The position numbers were made by a program, and so were the translations under genes. A DNA stretch of 64,000 bases. It comes from Terramyces sp. JEL0728. Taxonomy: Eukaryota > Chytridiomycota > Chytridiomycetes > Rhizophydiales > Terramycetaceae. This document shows, piece after piece, positions 59,534-64,000 of the stretch (position 1 is its first letter; each line of letters begins with the position of its first letter). Under the pieces are notes generated by a model. That model was not told where the DNA came from. It searched no databases and saw only the letters and a list, made by a program, of their open reading frames with translations. Where the stretch lies: assembly GCA_027603945.1 (NCBI GenBank), contig JADIIU010000055.1:19255-83254 (forward strand), given 5' to 3'.

Positions 59534-62500
59534 ATGAAATCTCAAAAGGGCACACCAAACCAAAAGAAACAAACCACATTAACATCATTTTTCACTCCCA
59601 AAACTCCGAAAACCCCAACGCATCCAAAGACTCACAATGTGTTGAGCGATCACAAGAAGAATGTAGAGACTGACGATAACCGTGAACCAGTAAAGAACAA
59701 GCTAGTCGTGGAAGAAAGTGAAAAGCCAACTAAAAAACAGAAACGCAACGTTGTAATCAGCGATGATGAAGGTGCATTCATGTAACCGTAGATATGGAAG
59801 TTGGGCCAGTTAAATTTCCATCAACACCAGCTGTCGACTTGAATAGCTTCAAGATGAGTCCATCTCCGCGCGATCCAAAGTGTAATGCAAAGCTAATCAT
59901 AGCTACTCTGCGAAAAATTGAAAGTACTCCTTCTAAACTTAAACCGCAATCAAGAACCGAAAAGTTTAAAGAAAAGAATGAAGAAAGATACTCCTGGCTA
60001 TTGGATGTTAGAGACGAAAACAAGAGAACTGTCAGTGATCCAGACCATGATCCTCGAACATTGTATGTACCGAAAAGTGCGTGGAATTCATTCACACCGT
60101 TTGAAAAGCAATTTTGGGAAATCAAGAGCAAGCACTGGGATACGGTTGTGTTCTTCAAGAAGGGCAAGTTTTTTGAACTGTATGAAAACGACGCTGATAT
60201 TGGACATCAACAATTTGATTTGAAATTAACTGACAGAGTCAATATGCGCATGGTTGGCGTTCCAGAAAGCAGTTTCCATCACTGGGCATCCCAATTCATT
60301 GCAAAAGGGTACAAAGTCGCCAAAGTCGAGCAAATGGAAAATGCAATTGGAAAATCAATCAGAGATAAAGAAACCCCTTCAAAGAAGGACGACAAAATTA
60401 TTAGACGTGAGCTGACTTCTGTTTTGACTTCCGGAACAATTGTAGACGGGGGATTGCTAACCACTGACATGAGCACTTTTTGCATGTCAATCAAAGAAGA
60501 ACAGCCAAATCCTAATTTACCTCCCCACTTTGGGATTTCGTTTGTCGACACTGCAACTTCAGAATTCAACGTGTCTTATTTCCAAGATGATATTAGTCGC
60601 ACTCAATTTGAAACCTTGATCACCCAAGTAAAGCCAAAAGAATTGGTGCTAGAAAAAGTAAGTGTCGCTAACAAAAGGGCGGAATTTCAAAGGAAAGTAT
60701 GAAGATCTTGAGAAATAACTTGGACAATCCATTATATAACTTTCTTACCAAGCAAACTGAATTTTGGAATGCAGAGATCACTACTGATGAATTGAATCGA
60801 GGGATATACTTTAAACAGGATAACAGCATGGATGTAGATATGGACGACGCTTTGAAATTTAGTATTTTGCCCTAATGGTAGAATGTTGGCCAGAAGCAAT
60901 TCAAAAAATCAGCAAGGAGCCTGTTGCGCTATCAGCCTTTGGAGGATTGCTTTCCTATCTCAGAACTGTACGTATTTTTAACGTTAGCTGAAGTTGGATC
61001 GATCCCTGCTTTCCGCCAGCAACATCCATTCTTATGATCCAGTGAGATCATCCAATAGTTTGATTCTTGATGGCCAGACTTTGATTAATTTGGAAATTTT
61101 CCAAAACACTAATGATGGAGGGGATAAAGGGACTCTATTTAAGCTTTTAAATCACTGTTCTACTCCTTTTGGAAAGAGGTTATTCAAACGCTGGCTGTGT
61201 TATCCGTTACAGTCTGTTGAAGGCATCAATCGCCGTTTGGATGCTATTGAAGATCTGATTGGGCAATCTGCATTAGTTGGTAACTACTAGTAACATAGAT
61301 GATTTGAAATTGTGTCTTAAAAAGCTGCCAGACTTGGAAAGGGTAATTTCACGAATCCATTCTGGAAATTGTCTGGTTAAAGATTTTGTTAATGCTCTAA
61401 AAGCGTTTGAATCAATTAAAGAAATTCTTGGCGAACTTGGAGAAACCAAGGACAAAGTCAAGTCTAGAGCGCTACTGAATATCATCAATTTCAATTTTCC
61501 AAAAGTCTTGGAAGAATCTATCCAGTATTTTAACGATTCTTTTGATCAAAAACTAGCATTTGACACTGGCAAAATCCAGTTGAACCCAGGGTATGACGAA
61601 ACCTACGATGAAATGGTTCAAACGATTAGCAAAGTTGAGCAGAAACTCGAGCAGTACAAGAAGGAATGCGAAAAGAAGATTGGGTGTAAAATTGCATACA
61701 AAGATATCGGAAAAGAAATCTATCAGCTTGAAGTGCCTCTTAAGCAAAAAGTTCCAAACGATTGGAATTCAATGTCCAAAACTAGCGCAGTGAACCGATA
61801 CTATACCTCCAATCTGCGCAATTTGATTAATGATCTTCTTGAAGCAAGAGAGCATTGCGAATCGGCAATGAGAACCATCAAAACTCGTGTTTATGGAAAG
61901 TTTGATGAAAACTACGATGCTTGGTACCACTAAATTAATGATAGGATGAAGATAATCAATAATATCGGTGAGCTGGACTGTTTGTTTAGTCTTGCCCAGT
62001 GTACAAAGAACTTGCAGGAGCCTGTTTGTAGACCTGAATTCATAGAAAGCAGTGTCAGTGTATTGGAAATGCAAGACATGCGCCATCCGTGTGTAATGGA
62101 ATCCGTTGGGTCGGATTATATTCCAAACGATGTCAACTTGGGCGGGGATAATTCGACAATGATACTTTTAACTGGTCCGAATATGGGTGGTAAATCTACT
62201 CTACTGCGCCAGGTAATTTATCTTTTATGCAGACTTGTATTGCTGTTATTATGGCACAGTTGGGCTGTTTTGTTCCAGCTTCAAAGTTTAGACTTGCTCC
62301 GTTTGACAGAATATTCACCAGGATTGGAGGTAAGCTATGATTAATGTAGCAAACGACAACATTATGGCTGGTCAATCTACATTCATGGTGGAGTTGTCGG
62401 AAACCTCCAAAATCTTAAAGGACGCGACTCCCCGATCACTTGTGATTCTTGATGAATTAGGCAGAGGAACTTCTACATTTGACGGGTATGCGATTGCGTA

Positions 62501-62891
62501 TGCGGTCCTGTACCACTTGATTGTCAATATTGGCTGTTTGGGGCTTTTTAGCACCCACTATGGAACACTCACGGACGAATTTGAAAAGAACCCGTTGGTG
62601 TCCCTAAAGTACATGAGTTTCCACGTGGATCAGGAAAGTAAGCAGGTGGTATTTCTGTACAAGCTAGTGGATGGCAAGTGTCCGGAATCCTATGGAATGA
62701 ATGTTGCCAAGATGGCGAATATCCCATCTTCAATTGTAGCATACGCGGAACAAGTCGCAGAAGAATTTGAAAAGACCCAAATACTAAAAGCAAAAGAAGT
62801 TGAAAGCGACTGCAGCTTGACCACTTTGGCTTCATTTAAGGGAATCGTATCTGGCGAAAACCTCAAAAACATTTGGAAAAGTCTTCAATAA
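59534..62891 (+). CDS. MSH6: MSH6 (copy 2)
   Basis: Second complete MSH6, same length (1,065 residues) and same eight mini-introns as copy 1, with the PIP box, Phe-x-Glu motif and Walker A and B motifs all intact. Roughly six amino-acid differences from copy 1 are visible (for example PVV to PAV in the linker, DKIK to [15 protein letters not shown] to [16 protein letters not shown] to KEVES). No frameshift or stop. All splice sites are conserved, and synonymous changes occur too, so both copies look functional. MutS-alpha is a heterodimer with MSH2, so extra MSH6 alone could shift MSH2 partner balance (inference). Confidence 0.95.
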
Positions 62892-62979
62892 AAAGTGGTT
62901 TATTTTAAAAATAATACAAAATTCAAAAACGTTAAAACTCTGAATTTGGTAGGGCTGGAACAATGCCTAATATTAGTAA

Positions 62980-63903
62980 TCAATCACTATGTCTTTTTTG
63001 TTGCTCGTATTGATCAAATATCGATGTAGGATATCCAGGCTTTAATCCTTCATCGTCGCTTTGATAGCTGTCTATTATTTTAGGGTCGGAAAGCAAGGAA
63101 TCTTCGCTGTTGTGCTGTGCGACTTGGACGGTTGGCACCGCAACGTAATGCGGGTCGAAATAGTAATTAGTAGCAGCATCATATTCATAAGCTCGATACG
63201 CTTGATAATCATCGTAGTATCCGTCTTGGCCGTACATTGGCGATCGCTGCTGACTGTTGTTACGGTAGACTGTTCCATTATTTCCACTGACCCCGGCAGT
63301 TGTAGGGAAATACATTTCTTCTGTAACTACTCCACTGGTTAATGCCGGCGAATTTACTCCTTTCTCTAACGCAACAATTCTAGGTGTTGAACTATGGCCA
63401 TTATTTGCCATTTTGAATATTTCGTTAAAGTCTCGCTCATTATCCTTGGATTTGACGTACATGCGAACCCCAAAGACGATACCAGCAAGAGCGAGTATAC
63501 CAAATGCAACGAATGCGACAATAATTATAAAGGTGGTGTTGTTGCTGGAGTTTGAATTTTCAGCAATGCTTGTGCCGTTGCCTGAAGGAGTTGCGGCTGG
63601 ATAATAAGTAATGTAATTGGTGTAAGTAAAGTACTGCCCAAGGGTATTGGATTGCACTACTACCACTGCTGTAACTTGTGGTGCTCCTTTGGTATTTACT
63701 GGGTGCTGCGTCTGCTGTGGTGTGTTTTGATTAGTAGGGTTATTAGTTGGGTTAGCAACAGGATTGTTTGGAGCAACTTGGACTTGAGTTGGCTGAGGCG
63801 GGTTATTAACTGGCGAATTTTGCGGTACGGAAGGTTGGGTCTGTGTGCTATTATTCTCTGCGATTATGCCTTTCAATGCCATTAGAATCAATGCCAACTT
63901 CAT
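62980..63903 (-). CDS. Single-pass surface protein, Gln/Asn/Pro-rich (copy 2)
   Basis: 307 residues, nearly identical to copy 1 (one visible change, QTQQPV to QTQHPV). Signal peptide, ectodomain, membrane helix and Tyr-rich tail are all kept. The spacer to MSH6 copy 2 is nine bases longer than in unit 1. The upstream sequence (63904-64000) equals the spacer that precedes the junction in unit 1, so its promoter, if within 97 bases, is intact. Confidence 0.78.
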   Translation of the reverse strand: MKLALILMALKGIIAENNSTQTQPSVPQNSPVNNPPQPTQVQVAPNNPVANPTNNPTNQNTPQQTQHPVNTKGAPQVTAVVVVQSNTLGQYFTYTNYITYYPAATPSGNGTSIAENSNSSNNTTFIIIVAFVAFGILALAGIVFGVRMYVKSKDNERDFNEIFKMANNGHSSTPRIVALEKGVNSPALTSGVVTEEMYFPTTAGVSGNNGTVYRNNSQQRSPMYGQDGYYDDYQAYRAYEYDAATNYYFDPHYVAVPTVQVAQHNSEDSLLSDPKIIDSYQSDDEGLKPGYPTSIFDQYEQQKRHSD

Positions 63904-64000
63904 TTTTGAGCGACAAACTTTTTTTAAATAAATAATTACCCCGAACCTCCCTTTTCGGGAATGATTGTGAAATCGCAGACAATAATGAAACAGACAAGGA

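Larger units (their letters stand above)
58756..64000. repeat. Tandem duplication unit 2 (~5.24 kb, reaches window end)
   Basis: Direct repeat of 53522-58755. The last base of the window (64000) corresponds to 58756 of unit 1's end, that is the first base of a possible third unit. Whether the array continues cannot be seen. Confidence 0.95.

Overview
The window is nuclear DNA of an early-diverging, flagellated (zoosporic) fungus or a close relative. The evidence is a velvet-family regulator (a fungal hallmark), Lon and Tim23 for a normal mitochondrion, axonemal or centriolar genes (SPAG16/PF20, EFHB-like, CCDC112-like, CCDC92-domain, C2orf81-like) and ankyrin proteins with the DPRVDPS-type repeat that I associate with chytrid-grade fungi. 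I cannot name the species. Gene density is very high: about 38 genes in 64 kb, usually separated by fewer than 100 bases, with several tail-to-tail pairs separated by 0-25 bases and one head-to-head pair separated by 6 bases.

The most striking property is the introns. By aligning exon reading frames to conserved protein families I place about 110 introns. Nearly all are 18-24 nt (mode 20), begin GT (rarely GC), end AG, and carry a TAAC/TAAT/TGAT/TGAC-like branch site only a few bases before the 3' end. With them removed, almost every gene gives a whole number of codons and a continuous family-like protein. One PP2A gene carries five such mini-introns placed end to end with no exon between them (9601-9709), as expected for recursive splicing through AG|GT ratchet points.

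Layout. 1-11.4 kb: PP2A catalytic subunit 1, SDA1 (60S biogenesis), two HSL-like alpha/beta hydrolases, SPAG16, PP2A catalytic subunit 2 and a CCDC92-domain protein. 11.7-25.4 kb: mitochondrial Lon, a 3,089-residue BEACH-WD40-FYVE protein (WDFY3/Alfy type) and a C2orf81-like protein. 25.4-34.5 kb: an orphan membrane protein, a small orphan, GPN3, a CKAP2-like protein, EFHB-like, CCDC112-like and an orphan. 34.7-42.3 kb: DHHC palmitoyltransferase, ankyrin protein 1, cytosolic TrpRS, a TFIIIC triple-barrel subunit and importin-9/Kap114. 42.3-51.9 kb: velvet factor with long flanks, GPATCH11, Tim23, methionine aminopeptidase 1, a Rap1-C-terminal-like protein, an Ark1/AAK1-type kinase, an alkylguanine-DNA alkyltransferase, ATG101 and a 54-aa orphan. 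52.0-64.0 kb: ankyrin protein 2, then a direct tandem duplication of a ~5.24 kb unit holding MSH6 and a single-pass membrane protein; the second unit starts inside a truncated copy of ankyrin gene 2 and runs to the last base of the window.

The genes are mostly housekeeping and do not form operons. The shared theme is zoospore cell biology (axoneme, centriole, membrane trafficking, autophagy) packed into a compact genome.
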